Source of the DNA: Ichthyophis bannanicus
Taxonomy: Eukaryota; Chordata; Amphibia; Gymnophiona; Ichthyophiidae
Length of the DNA: 64,000 nt
Direction: 5' to 3'
NCBI GenBank assembly: GCA_033557465.1
Contig: CM066040.1
Location: 328,432,297-328,496,296 of the forward strand
In this document: positions 52,620-62,087 of the stretch, piece after piece
Layout of the letters: each line of letters starts with the position of its first letter
Numbering within the stretch: position 1 is the first letter of the stretch
Program-made: the position numbers and the translations under genes
The notes under the pieces: model-generated
Database searches by the model: none
Seen by the model: the letters and a program-made list of their open reading frames with translations, nothing else
Told to the model about the DNA's origin: nothing

Positions 52620-54363
52620 ATGGATCAAGGCCACCAAAGCCGAACTCGCTACAAACATCCTACACATAGTTAACCAATCACTCTCACAAGGCATCATGCC
52701 AGATGCCCTCAAACTCACTTCCATCCGCCCAATCCTAAAAAATAATACACTAGATCCAAAAGACCCAAGCTCATACAGGCCCATAGCCAGCATACCGTTC
52801 ATTGCTAAACTAATAGAAAAAATCATACAACTCCAATTGCAAGACTATATTGACATCCATGCCCCTCTAGACTCCCACCAATTCGGGTTCCGCCCCTTCC
52901 ATGGAGTTGAAACCTTGTTAATAACGCTGATTGACAACCTCATTAGAGGTACAGATGACAATAAACAAAGATTCATCCTCCTTTTCATAGATATAGTCTC
53001 CGCATTCGATAACATCAACCATAACACATTAATCGAAAAACTTGCAAAAATGGGAATAGGAGGCATAGTTCTTAAATGGTTCATGTCATATATATCACAC
53101 CGTATGCTACGTGTCCAGCTAGGAGAAGACACCTCAGAAACATTCCCCCAAGGACAGGGTATTCCACAAGGCTCGGCCCTCTCAGCCCTTCTTTTTAACC
53201 TATACCTACAGCCCATCATGAATATATTCAGAAAATTCAAAATCAACCATTACATTTATGCCGACGATATCATGCTCTCTATCCCCATAAACAATAACAA
53301 CCCCTCATACCAAAATCTATCCGAATGCATCAGAGAAGCCGAATCTTGGCTAAAAACCAACTACCTCAGCATTAACTTAAAGAAAACTGAAGCTATGTTC
53401 GTATCAAGAAACCACGATGCAATTCACCCAAAATCCATCATAATCAATAACAGCTATCCCTGTTAAACAAGAGTTAAAATACCTAGGGGTAATACTAGAT
53501 CATAATAACAGCAGCTATGGGTACCAGTCTGTTAACAATGAGCCACCTGACTGAAGACCGAACACAATTTAGGATAGCTATCCAGAGGGTCGCCATGAGT
53601 CGACTCCGACTCGACGGCACTTAACAACAACAACAATACTAGATCACACCCTTAGTATGCTCCCCCACATAAAGCAAACAGTAAAAACTGTATTATTTAA
53701 ACTAAAAACAGTACAGCACCTAAGAACCCTCCTCGATACCCATGATTTCAAGTCTGTAGTCAACTTGCTAATTACCCCCCACTTCGACTATTTTAATAGT
53801 CTACTGGACGGCCTACCACTTAAAAACACAAATATACTACAGAGAGCCCAGAAGTCACTGCCAGGATGGTTGCTAAAGCCCATTTAGCTGATCACATAAC
53901 CCCAATTCTACATGAACTACATTGGCTCCCAATAAACAGTCAGATAAAATACAAAATACTCTTTACAACATTCAAACTGCTCAATGACATCTCCCCCTCT
54001 CTCCTAACCACCTTCCTACACTCCCCACCAGAATCCAGATCACGCAGACAAAATGCAAGTCACTCACTTGTCATACCCAAAACCATCTGCAGGACAAAGA
54101 AAACCACAAGTTCCAGAGCCTTTTCATTTGCTGCCTCCACACTCTGGAATGAACTTCCACTAACACTCTGTATGACAAAAGATCTCCAACTATTCAGAAA
54201 AGGACTCAAAACGCTCCTTTTCACTGAACACTTCGAAAACCCAACTGAACCCCCCCCCTCTTCCCACAAACATCCACCCAACAAATACAGAACCAACCCA
54301 CTAACCTCCGAGCCCCTCTGCCCCCTACCTAAACAGCCCCAGAGCCTTGCCCCACCTATCTAA
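52620..54363 (+). pseudogene. L2-e reverse transcriptase
   Basis: The open stretch 52696-53466 has LTSIRPILKN, SSYRPIASIPFIAKLIEK, LLFIDIVSAFDNINHNTL, GIPQGSALSALLFNLYLQPI, catalytic YIYADDIMLS (53250) and INLKKTEAMFVSRN. An extra T near 53452 shifts the frame. After the RTE insertion, VKTVLFKLKTVQHLRTLLD, DHITPILHELHWLP and STLWNELPLTL complete the C-terminus up to 54363. This is the best-preserved L2 RT core here. Confidence 0.75.
53503..53634 (+). mobile_element. Short RTE 3'-end insertion with 12-bp target duplication
   Basis: It ends GGGTCGCCATGAGTCG...CTCGACGGCACTTAACAACAACAACA, the familiar RTE-clade 3' terminus with a CAA-rich tail. AATACTAGATCA occurs at 53491-53502 and again at 53635-53646. 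The insert is 132 bp, so it is either extremely truncated or a SINE using that tail. Confidence 0.7.
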
Positions 54364-54650
54364 AGAAGGAAGTAAGATAAGAATAAGCTGACTCCTGTAT
54401 ATATGTAAATAGAAAGTTGACACACAAGTTTCTTTGTTCAATATGTTCCATGTAAATAGTTAATACCACTGTTCCATGTAAAAGTTGATCAATTGTTAAC
54501 TGTAAATCGCCCTTGATCTCTGGAAGGGGCGGTATAGAAGAAATGTATAAATAAATAAAAATAAAATATGACATTATTGAAAGTACCATGGCTTGAACAA
54601 GTCGAATCATTGTATGGAGAGAGAGATCTCTGCTTTTGAGACTCTTAGAA

Positions 54651-55649
54651 ACATAGAAACATAGAAACATGATGACAGAAAAAGACCACAAGGCCCATCT
54701 AGTCTGTCCTTCCATAACAACTACAACAGTCCATTTTTTACCTTTAGAGATCCTCTGTGTTGGTCCCATGCTTTTTTGAATTCAGTTACTGTCCTCATCT
54801 CTATCACCTCCACTGGGAGACTATTCCACGGATCCACTACTCTTTCCGTAAAGAAATATTTCCGCATATCACTCCTGAATCTATCTCCCTTCACCCTCAT
54901 CCTATGTCCCCTCGTCGCAGAACTTGCTTTCAATTGAAAGAGGCTCTCTCCCTGAACATTTATGCCACGGAGGTATTTAAACATCTCAATCATATCACCT
55001 CTATCCCGCCTTTCCTCTAAGGTGTACATATTAAGATCCTTAAGTCTGTCCTCATATGCTTTATAATGAAGACCACTAATCATCTTAGTAGCAACCCTCT
55101 GCACTGACTCCATCCTGTTCACATCCTTTTGAAGGTGCGGTCTCCAGAATTGCACACCATACTCCAAATGAGGTCGCACCAAAGACTTATACAGAGGCAT
55201 TATCACCTCCTTTTTTCTGCTAGCCATTCCTCTCCGTATGCACCCAAGCATCCTTCTAGCTTTTGCCGTCGCCTTTTCTACCTGTTTAGCTACTTTAAGA
55301 TCATCGGACACAACTACGCCTAGGTCCCGCTCTTCTTTAGTGGGCAAAAGAACTTCACCTCCTATACTGTATTGCTCCCTTGGATTGCTGCAGCCCAAAT
55401 GCATGACCTTACATTTTTTAACATTAAATCCCAGTTGCCAAATTCTAGACCATTCTTCAAGCTTAGCCAGATCCCTCCTCATGTTATCTACACCTTCCTG
55501 GGTGTCTACTTTATTGCAGATTTTGGTATCATCCGCAAAGAGGCAAACCTTACCCGACAGCCCTTCCGCTATATCACTAACAAAGATGTTAAAAAGAATC
55601 GGACCAAGGACAGATCCCTGGGGCACACCACTGGTAACATCCCTCTCCT
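54651..55649 (-). mobile_element. CR1-i: short, young-looking CR1
   Basis: The 3' terminus has perfect 8-bp repeats (AGAAACAT x3 in plus orientation at 54651-54674). The 5' truncation is just before the GVPQGSVLGP block. The coding part is undamaged (separate entry). Confidence 0.8.
54721..55626 (-). CDS. CR1-i reverse transcriptase C-terminal part (open, 301 codons)
   Basis: Open from the PQGSVLGPILFNIFVSD block through catalytic LFADDTKICNKV, WQLGFNVKKCKVMHLGC, SLVRPHLEYGVQFWRPHL, KMISGLHYKAYEDRLKDLN and VVDPWNSLPVEVIE to the stop at 54721. There are no stops or frameshifts, in contrast with every other CR1 copy here, so the insertion is recent. It is not a functional gene, because the endonuclease and first half of RT are missing. 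Confidence 0.75.
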   Translation of the reverse strand: MPQGSVLGPILFNIFVSDIAEGLSGKVCLFADDTKICNKVDTQEGVDNMRRDLAKLEEWSRIWQLGFNVKKCKVMHLGCSNPREQYSIGGEVLLPTKEERDLGVVVSDDLKVAKQVEKATAKARRMLGCIRRGMASRKKEVIMPLYKSLVRPHLEYGVQFWRPHLQKDVNRMESVQRVATKMISGLHYKAYEDRLKDLNMYTLEERRDRGDMIEMFKYLRGINVQGESLFQLKASSATRGHRMRVKGDRFRSDMRKYFFTERVVDPWNSLPVEVIEMRTVTEFKKAWDQHRGSLKVKNGLL

Positions 55650-56230
55650 CCTCTTGTTAAGGTCCTTCACAGCCATTCTGCCCAGAGCAATGCATTGTCT
55701 GATTTCTTGAATGCTTGTTGTTTCTTTATTGATAGTTAATCCAAGTAGGTTAAAGTTGTCCACTATTTGAATTTCTTCTCCATTAACAATGAACTTATTG
55801 ATTTTGCCAGTTGTCAGGATCTTTGTCTTCTTTACATTCTTCGGGAAGTCAGTCCTCACATATGGGTGACATCGGCGCCGACGGAACCCTTATGGAAGCA
55901 TCTCCCCAGTTTTCAAAGAAAGCCTTTGGGAGATGTCACTATACGTGTGTGGTGCCCTTCCTGCCCAAGGGTGCCATCTTGCTCAGTCTCCCTTTTTCCA
56001 CGGAGCCCTTCAGAGTCTGGTTTCCCATGGAAAAAGTTGATTTTTTTCTCTGAGTTTCATACTCTCTCTGGTTGTGCACAGGTATTCTTCCTGCCACCCG
56101 AACTTGCTTTCTCCGGCATTGAGTCTCGGGTTCCTATCTTTTTTTTCCACTTTTGGTACCTTTGCACCCTTTTTTCCAGCTGGCAGTACCGTGAGTTTTA
56201 GACCTTGCTGGGGTACTTTTTTTTCCCCCC

Positions 56231-57175
56231 ATGGCTACCAGTGGCTTTAAGAGGCGTGATCAGTGTGCCAAAATCATGTCTCTTACTAATACACATGACT
56301 GCTGTCTTCGTTGTCTAGGGCTGGACCATGACCCCGTGGCATGTGGTCTTTGTAAAAAGATGTTCACCAAGGCCCTGAAGAGTTGCCAGCAGCAGCACGA
56401 TAAGGTTTTTTTTTTTTTGTTTTTGTTTTTTTCCCGGAGTCCCCGATACCTCCAAAGGCCAAGGCCTCCTCTGAAACCACGGCATCACGGGGCACCCTTG
56501 CAGACCCCGATCGATGCCGTGGCTCCTCAGAAAGGGGGTCTCCTTCGAGGGAACATAAGAAAAAAACCTCAACGGCAACGTCCTTGCACAGTTCTGACAG
56601 GTTTGATAAGCCCCGAGCCAGGTCCTGCAATCCTAGATGTTTGTCTGAGGGATTGGAATGGGAGCGGCCTACCAAGGTCCCCGGAAGGAATCGACCACAG
56701 ATCAGTCTCAGATGCCAAAACCTATCCTCACTGAGGACTCCACCTCAGGGGAACTGGCACCAGGCCTGAGTTCTTCGGTGCCACGCCAAAGGCTGTGGAG
56801 CATTCTGGACTCAAAACCAGAATGGCAGCCCTGGAGTGCGTCTGCCTGCCTTTATGGACCAACAGCGGGCATTGTCCGTTACCACCGGTTCCTCTGCCCA
56901 GAATACCGGGCTATTGACATTGAGGACATCCCCGGAGGCTAAGCTGACGTCGAGACCATACGGCCTCGAGTTAATCCTCGGCTGAGGTCTTGATCCCGCT
57001 CCCGTTCCATGGGACCAGGGTCATCCCTGGCTAGCGCACATGGCACCATACGCAGGACCTCTGAGGCACATGGGCAGGGCTCAGGCCCAGAGCCTGCGGG
57101 CCACCTTCGACCAATTACTTGGAATGGGAGACCAAGGAAGAAGAATAGCCAGACACCTGTCACCACCGCGAGTTT
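56231..57175 (+). pseudogene. DIRS-7 Gag-like remnant
   Basis: MATSGFKRRDQCAKIMS starts it. The N-terminal zinc-knuckle-like pattern is complete: HDCCLRCLGLDHDPVACGLC. A T-rich run at 56406-56431 breaks the frame. Further pieces are only loosely colinear with DIRS-6 gag (LTEDSTSGELAPG near 56730). Confidence 0.55.
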
Positions 57176-57176
57176 T

Positions 57177-57278
57177 TGGTTCGACAGCAAGCTTCTTCTC
57201 ATATTCTCTATTTGCCTGCCTTATCAATGCCTTGCATCTAACTTGCTAGTGGTTGTGTTTCCAGTTTTTGTCAGCAGC
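57177..57278 (-). mobile_element. CR1 linker fragment inserted in DIRS-7
   Basis: About 100 bases match the minus-strand CR1-g linker at 49510-49615 (AGCAAGCTTCTTCTCA, CTGCCTTATCAATGCCTTGCAT). No CR1 end is present, so it may have been carried by recombination rather than retrotransposition. Confidence 0.6.
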
Positions 57279-57429
57279 CCAAGGGACGCGGGCAAGGCCC
57301 TCATAAACAGAAGGCTCCCAAGCCCCAGGCATTGGCTCCGGCCCAGCCAGGGGAGAGATTTTGACTCCTTGGGCATAGCATCTTTACCATAAGGAGGTCA
57401 GCAGCCCACAGGGGACTTCTGATTCACTT

Positions 57430-57962
57430 TGCCCAAAGGTGACCAGCCATCTCCAAAGATTCCTGGGCACTCCAGGTGGTCAGGGAGGGCTACCTCCTCC
57501 ATCTGGCTTAGACAGCTCCTCCTCTCTTCCTGCGAGAGCCCCGAGATCTCTCCTTCACCGGGACCTCCTATTGAAGGCACTTGCAGGCCTTCTCGAGGAC
57601 AAGACAGTAGAACCAATACCCCCAACATCTCAGGGGCAAGGTGTTCTATTCCAGGTATTTCCTTGTGCCAAAAAGAAGAGGGGGCCTAAGGCCCATCCTG
57701 GACCTGTGCAACCTAAACTGGTTCCTGGTGAGGGGGAAGTTCAAGATGCTCTCCCTTGGAACATTGGAACAGTGAGATTGGCTATGCTCCTTGGATCTGA
57801 AGGATGCCTATGCCCACATCCTTATCTTCCCCTACCACAGGCAGTATCTTTGCTTTATGGTGGGGGGGCTGCCTCTGTCAGTACCTTTCAGCCAGCCCTC
57901 TGCCCCCATGGTCTTCATCAAATGCCTGGCAGTAGTGGCTGCCTTCCTCTGCCGTCCAACAA
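57430..57962 (+). pseudogene. DIRS-7 reverse transcriptase fragment
   Basis: ISKDSWALQVVREGYLLHL-type entry near 57450, a LAGLLEDKTVEPIPP segment (57580), FQVFPCAKKKRG, then LDLKDAYAHILIFPYHRQYL (57790) and GGLPLSVPFSQPSAPMVFIKC. It stops at the Penelope junction before the YLDD box. Frameshifts lie between blocks. Confidence 0.6.
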
Positions 57963-58050
57963 ACGAGCACGAACCACGCGCCACACAACAAACCCAGTAA
58001 AAGGCGTGGAGGCAAGGAAGGAACTATTTATTACCACTCTTGTATTACAA

Positions 58051-58106
58051 AGCCAGGCCCGACACAGGCCGTGTTTCGCTTATGTCTTCTTCAGGGGCTT
58101 ATGGCT
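58051..58106 (-). ncRNA. Candidate hammerhead ribozyme in the PLE terminal repeat
   Basis: On the minus strand the core order is CTGAAGA, a short variable segment, GAAA, then ACAC-loop-GTGT (helix III, closing A-U), then C before the cleavage position. AGCC...GCCC upstream pairs with GGGC...GGCT downstream (helix I). This matches the CUGANGA / GAAA / GUC hammerhead consensus. Helix II is weak (little pairing in AGACATAAGC), which may mean decay. Hammerheads are known in PLE terminal repeats; activity of this one is unproven. Confidence 0.55.
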
Positions 58107-58837
58107 ACAACATAAAAACAATATTAATAAACATTCATAATCTGTACACGCAAATCATAAATGTAAACATATTAAAATAAACAATTAAAGCACCTAACAA
58201 ACTATTTGACGCATCACTAAAACATTTAAAATGTTATTGAACGAGTAAAACTATTTGACGCATCAATAAAATATTTAAAATGTTATTGAACGAGTATAAA
58301 TAACACAGGTACACTAAAAAAAAGTTTTTTTAAAACTGCCTCTAATGTTTCGATTGATTTTTACGTTTTTTGGTGCGCTGAATCCAAATCTGGTAACCAA
58401 TTTGCTCCATCACGTACAGATTTTTTGCTACATTGGGTTAGCAGTTTGAGGTGAACGTTTCAGATTGAGTGCGATCGAGATAAAAATTTCTTGGATGAAT
58501 TCTTTATACTAATTGTTTAGTAGTTATTCAAATAAGAATAAAGAAAATTGTAACAAGGCAGCACATAAGAATAGAGTAATGTCAACAAAACATACTGTGA
58601 TGGTAGCAAAATTGTCTGCACTTAAAACAGCCACATACATGTGCACAAACATTGAGCATATAAGAGCGAGGTTAGACACAAAGCAAAGCAAAGAAATGTG
58701 CAAAAAATGTTGTACAGGTATGTATGTAAGAATAGAAAACGCAAACCGCACCATTGCAATACATGAAGACAAACACCCGATGGTGTGAAAATAAAATTCT
58801 AATAAATGAGATCCGACACTGTGGTAATAACTAGCAA

Positions 58838-58846
58838 ATTTTTATT
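58838..58846 (-). terminator. Possible polyadenylation signal of the TIR transposon gene
   Basis: AATAAA is read on the minus strand about 65 bases after the stop codon at 58909. Confidence 0.3.
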
Positions 58847-58908
58847 TCAAAGTTTAGTAAAAACACGATATTTGTCAACACAGTTTAGATTTTAAAGTCA
58901 TTCTTGGG

Positions 58909-60637
58909 TCAATCAATCTCCTGGTGGGCCCGTTTCTTCTTCCCCCGAATGCTTCTCTTGGTGCGCTGCTTGGCGTATTTTTCATCTGGGGTTTCCCGCA
59001 GCAGCAACCAGCAGAAATCAGCCATCATAGTGGTGTTCCATCTTCCTTGGTACTTTCTCTCTGCGTCCTTGATGTCCTGGTGAAACCTTTCACCTTGTTC
59101 TTCACTGTACGCCCCCAAGTTTTCGGGAAAGTAGTTCACATGGGAGTGCAAGAAATGGACTTTCAGGCTCATGTTACAGCCTTGTTCTTTGAAGGCATTG
59201 AGCATCCTGGCAACAATATCCTTATAGTTCTCATCCCGCCTGTTCCCCAAGAATTTGAGAACAACATCCTTGAAGGAATCCCAGGCTTCTTTTTCCTTCT
59301 CAGACATCGTTTCAGCGAATGCTCCATCTGAAATGAGTTTCCTTATATCAGGGCCAACAAACACTCCTTCCTTTAGCTTTGCTTCAGAAAGTCGGGGGAA
59401 CTTTGAGCAAAGGTACCGAAAGCACTCACCATCTTTTGGAAGGGACTTGATGAATTGCTTAATGAGACCCAACTTAATGTGGAGAGGTGGTAATAGAATT
59501 TTATCACGAGGTACCAAGCTCTCATGAAGAACATTTTTCTCACCGGGTCTCAAATACTCCCGAATTGGCCAGTCTTTTTTCCCCCAGTGTAGGTCGCGGG
59601 CCCGGCTATCCCACAAGCAAAGGAAGCAGGGATATTTGGTGAAACCGGATTGCTGCCCTAATAGCATGGATAGAATTTTAAAGTCTCCACAAATCATCCA
59701 CTTATGCTCATCATAACGAATCTTCTGAAGAATCAGGGCCAAATTCTCGTATTTTTCTTGGAGAATAACAGAGTGAGCAATAGGAACTGAAGCGAATGTG
59801 TTGCCATTATGAAGAAGAACACCTTTTATGCTGTCTTTTGACGAATCAATGAACAGCCGCCATTCAGCAGGATCATACTTGAGTTTAAACTTTTCCATCA
59901 CTCCGTATATATCGTTGCAAAATACCAAATCTTCCTCTTTGCTGAAATACTTCAAAAATTGTGTCTCGCGGTTGCGGTACCAATAAAAAGTTGTTCCTTG
60001 TGACAATAGATTTTTCTGTTTAAGCCGAGAACCTAGCAGTTGGGCAGCATCTTTTGGGAGTCCTAAATCCCGGACTAAATCATTCAATTCAGCTTGAGAG
60101 AAAAGTTCAGGTTTCGGATCTGGTTCAGTTTCAAACTCGGAAGTACTGGACTCATCGGGAAAAGCCTTCTGATGAGTCTCATCATGATCAGAACCGTCCA
60201 CACAAATATGATCCAAAGATTTTGGTGGTTCAGGCACAGGTACTTCGTTGCTATGAGGCATAGGCCTAATTGCTGAGGGAAGGTTGGGGTAACTTATTAC
60301 GTTCTTATTTTTTAAGTTGTATCCCTTCACAATGCAAGAGCAAAAATAGCAGTCACTGCTGTGGTCTCTTTGTTCACGCCACATCATAGGTATTCCGAAA
60401 CGAAATGCTTGTTTTTTTACCTTTCATCCATAAGCGTAGATCTTCCTCACATGTCTTGCACACTTTGTGAGGAGCCCACGGTTTGTCTTGATCGCCTAAC
60501 TTCAAACCGAAATAGGCGAAATATACTTTTTTAATAAATGCAGAAATGTTCCTCTGCCACTTTTTCACGGTATATTCCCCACAAATAAAACAAAAACTGT
60601 CCGGAGAGTTGACGCAACCTCTGGCTCTGTGAGCCAT
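58909..60637 (-). pseudogene. Transposase-like protein of the TIR transposon (one frame break)
   Basis: Part 1 starts MAHRARGCVNSPDSFCFIC at 60637. It has Cys pairs CFIC and CKTC, a likely N-terminal zinc finger, and runs to LWMKGKK. A run of seven A (T at 60412-60418) shifts the frame, and part 2 is open for 492 codons, 60387-58909. It has DCYFC near its start, then LFIDSSKDSIKGVLLHNG, MICGDFKILSMLLGQQSG, a YPCFLCLWDSR Cys pair, a PPLHIKLGLIKQFIKSL segment, FLHSHVNYFPENLG and SEEQGERFHQDI, ending in a basic tail. Spaced Asp...Asp...Glu suggests an RNase H-fold DDE transposase; I recognise similar proteins from animal genomes but cannot name the superfamily. It could instead be an accessory protein. 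Confidence 0.65.
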
Positions 60638-61147
60638 CACAAATACACAGCACTGCAAACTACAACTGTAGTGAACCACTTCGGAATAAAGCTGGATTAC
60701 GACTGAGCAAACAAAAGGTAATAATGAACTTGCAAGAAACTGAAATTTGACAGGAACGTTCATGTCGCAACCACCGTGTTTGAGCGAGCGAGCGAACGAG
60801 GCGTGGCGAACAGGAAAGAACATGCGCCAGCGCGAGTACTGGATTTAGCCCCCCGCCTCCCAATTGTCCTGTTAATGTATAAAATGAATACAAAACACTC
60901 TAAAATATCATGAGGGAGTGTTTCTAGTTAGTTAAACATTACAACCTCTATTTTGGGCCAAGAAAATAAACTGTAGTCGGCTAAAAAGAAATTATGTGAA
61001 CATTCCTTATATGGGTAAGAAATTTAATTTTGCAAGAAAACGTGACGTGATGGAACATTTTGGCTATTTTTCCTGGATTCAGCACCCCAAAATCTATAGG
61101 AATCAGTTGCAAAACTGGAGGCAGTGTTTTGGTAGTGTACCTGTGTA

Positions 61148-62087
61148 ATTAAATAATCAATACAGTACAGCAAACAAACTACCTCAAAACATAAAAATTT
61201 TTAAACATATCTAAAAGGTACTGCCATCTCATGATTGCATAAATATCTAAAAATAATAAATAAATAATTCAATTAACAATGTACTCACTGTTGAATTGTA
61301 CACATGAAATAGATACAGACATATCATAAAATAATATGTACTTAAAAGATAATAAAAACACAGATAATATTAAAGCAACCAATAATATTAAAACATAGAA
61401 AAACAACTAAAATGAAAATCAATATAACCTATGTTCATTACCTTTACCCATGCAATATGCCACTTTGAAAATGCTAAAGGAAAAAAGGGGGAAAAAGACT
61501 AGTATAAAGAGGTGCACCTATTGCAATATCACAACATGTATAAATATATTAGTTAAATAACACATAATAAAAAATTAAAATAATAATAATAATAATATAA
61601 TAATAAATAAATAATAAAATTGATCCAAAACTAGATGGATTAACCAAACCCAAAGGAACCCAGGAAAAACGCAACAGGAACCTAGATGTCCTATCTCATC
61701 TCATCATAAACTCTTACCTCTGCAATTGATGTCCTAAAAATTAATACTGTCAGCACTAAGGCACAGCAGTACTAAAATTGTCCACAAACCGGTTTTCACA
61801 GCAATATAAATATATAAAAATGTTTTATAAAATCTATTGCCAACTAAAAAAAGGGAAAGAGTCCATATACCGTATACCATTACACAATTCCTTACTATCC
61901 AACAAATAGTGCTTATCCTTCAATCCTCTCTACAGATCACATCATCATAAAAGACCATAGCAGCGAGCACACTTTAAAAACTATGGAAATACATGCTCCT
62001 TTATCAAAATTTTTTTACTTTTTTGAAATCACTACGGAAATACATGCTCCTCTGTCATTAAACACAGTATAATATTCATTAAAATAA
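61148..62087 (-). other. PLE 3' untranslated region, AT-rich
   Basis: No gene lies in it. It includes an ATA/AAT microsatellite at about 61565-61618 and oligo-A/T stretches. It joins 58302 across the TIR transposon. Confidence 0.55.

Larger units (their letters stand above)
52599..54567 (+). mobile_element. L2-e: plus-strand L2-clade LINE
   Basis: RT coding from the entry region to the C-terminus (52620-54363) is followed by a 3' UTR with GTAAATCGCCCTTGATCTC...GGGGCGGTATAG and an (AAATA)n tail at 54548-54567. 5'-truncated. It contains an RTE 3' insertion at 53503-53634. Confidence 0.75.
54568..55842 (-). mobile_element. RTE-type LINE fragment (minus strand) split by CR1-i
   Basis: On the minus strand 55842-55650 encodes KTKILTTGK, NFNLLGLTINKE and EIRQCIALGRMAVKDLNK. 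The next conserved block LKSRDLSLHTMIRLVQAMVLS is found at 54650-54575. CR1-i separates the two. These are contiguous in RTE-clade RT C-termini. Confidence 0.65.
55843..57962 (+). mobile_element. DIRS-7: 5' part of a DIRS retrotransposon
   Basis: The left ITR (GGGAAGTCAGTCCTCACATATGGG onward) matches DIRS-6. Gag (56231-57175) and RT (57430-57962) follow. The RT is cut at AVVAAFLCR, where the Penelope-like element begins. The remainder could lie beyond the right edge of the window. Confidence 0.7.
58303..61147 (-). mobile_element. TIR DNA transposon (2.8 kb) of uncertain superfamily
   Basis: The ends CACAGGTACACTA (58304) and TAGTGTACCTGTG (ending 61145) are inverted and flanked by TAA on both sides, giving a possible 3-bp target duplication. 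Imperfect similarity continues inward for about 110 bases (both sides read ACTGCCTC..., GCTGAATCCA and TCCATCACGT). One minus-strand gene fills the interior. It is inserted in the PLE 3' region, which reads on across it. Confidence 0.75.

Noticed and set aside
58513..58788. 91-codon plus-strand frame inside the TIR transposon
   Set aside because: It is opposite the 3' non-coding end of the transposase-like gene, has no motif and no promoter.
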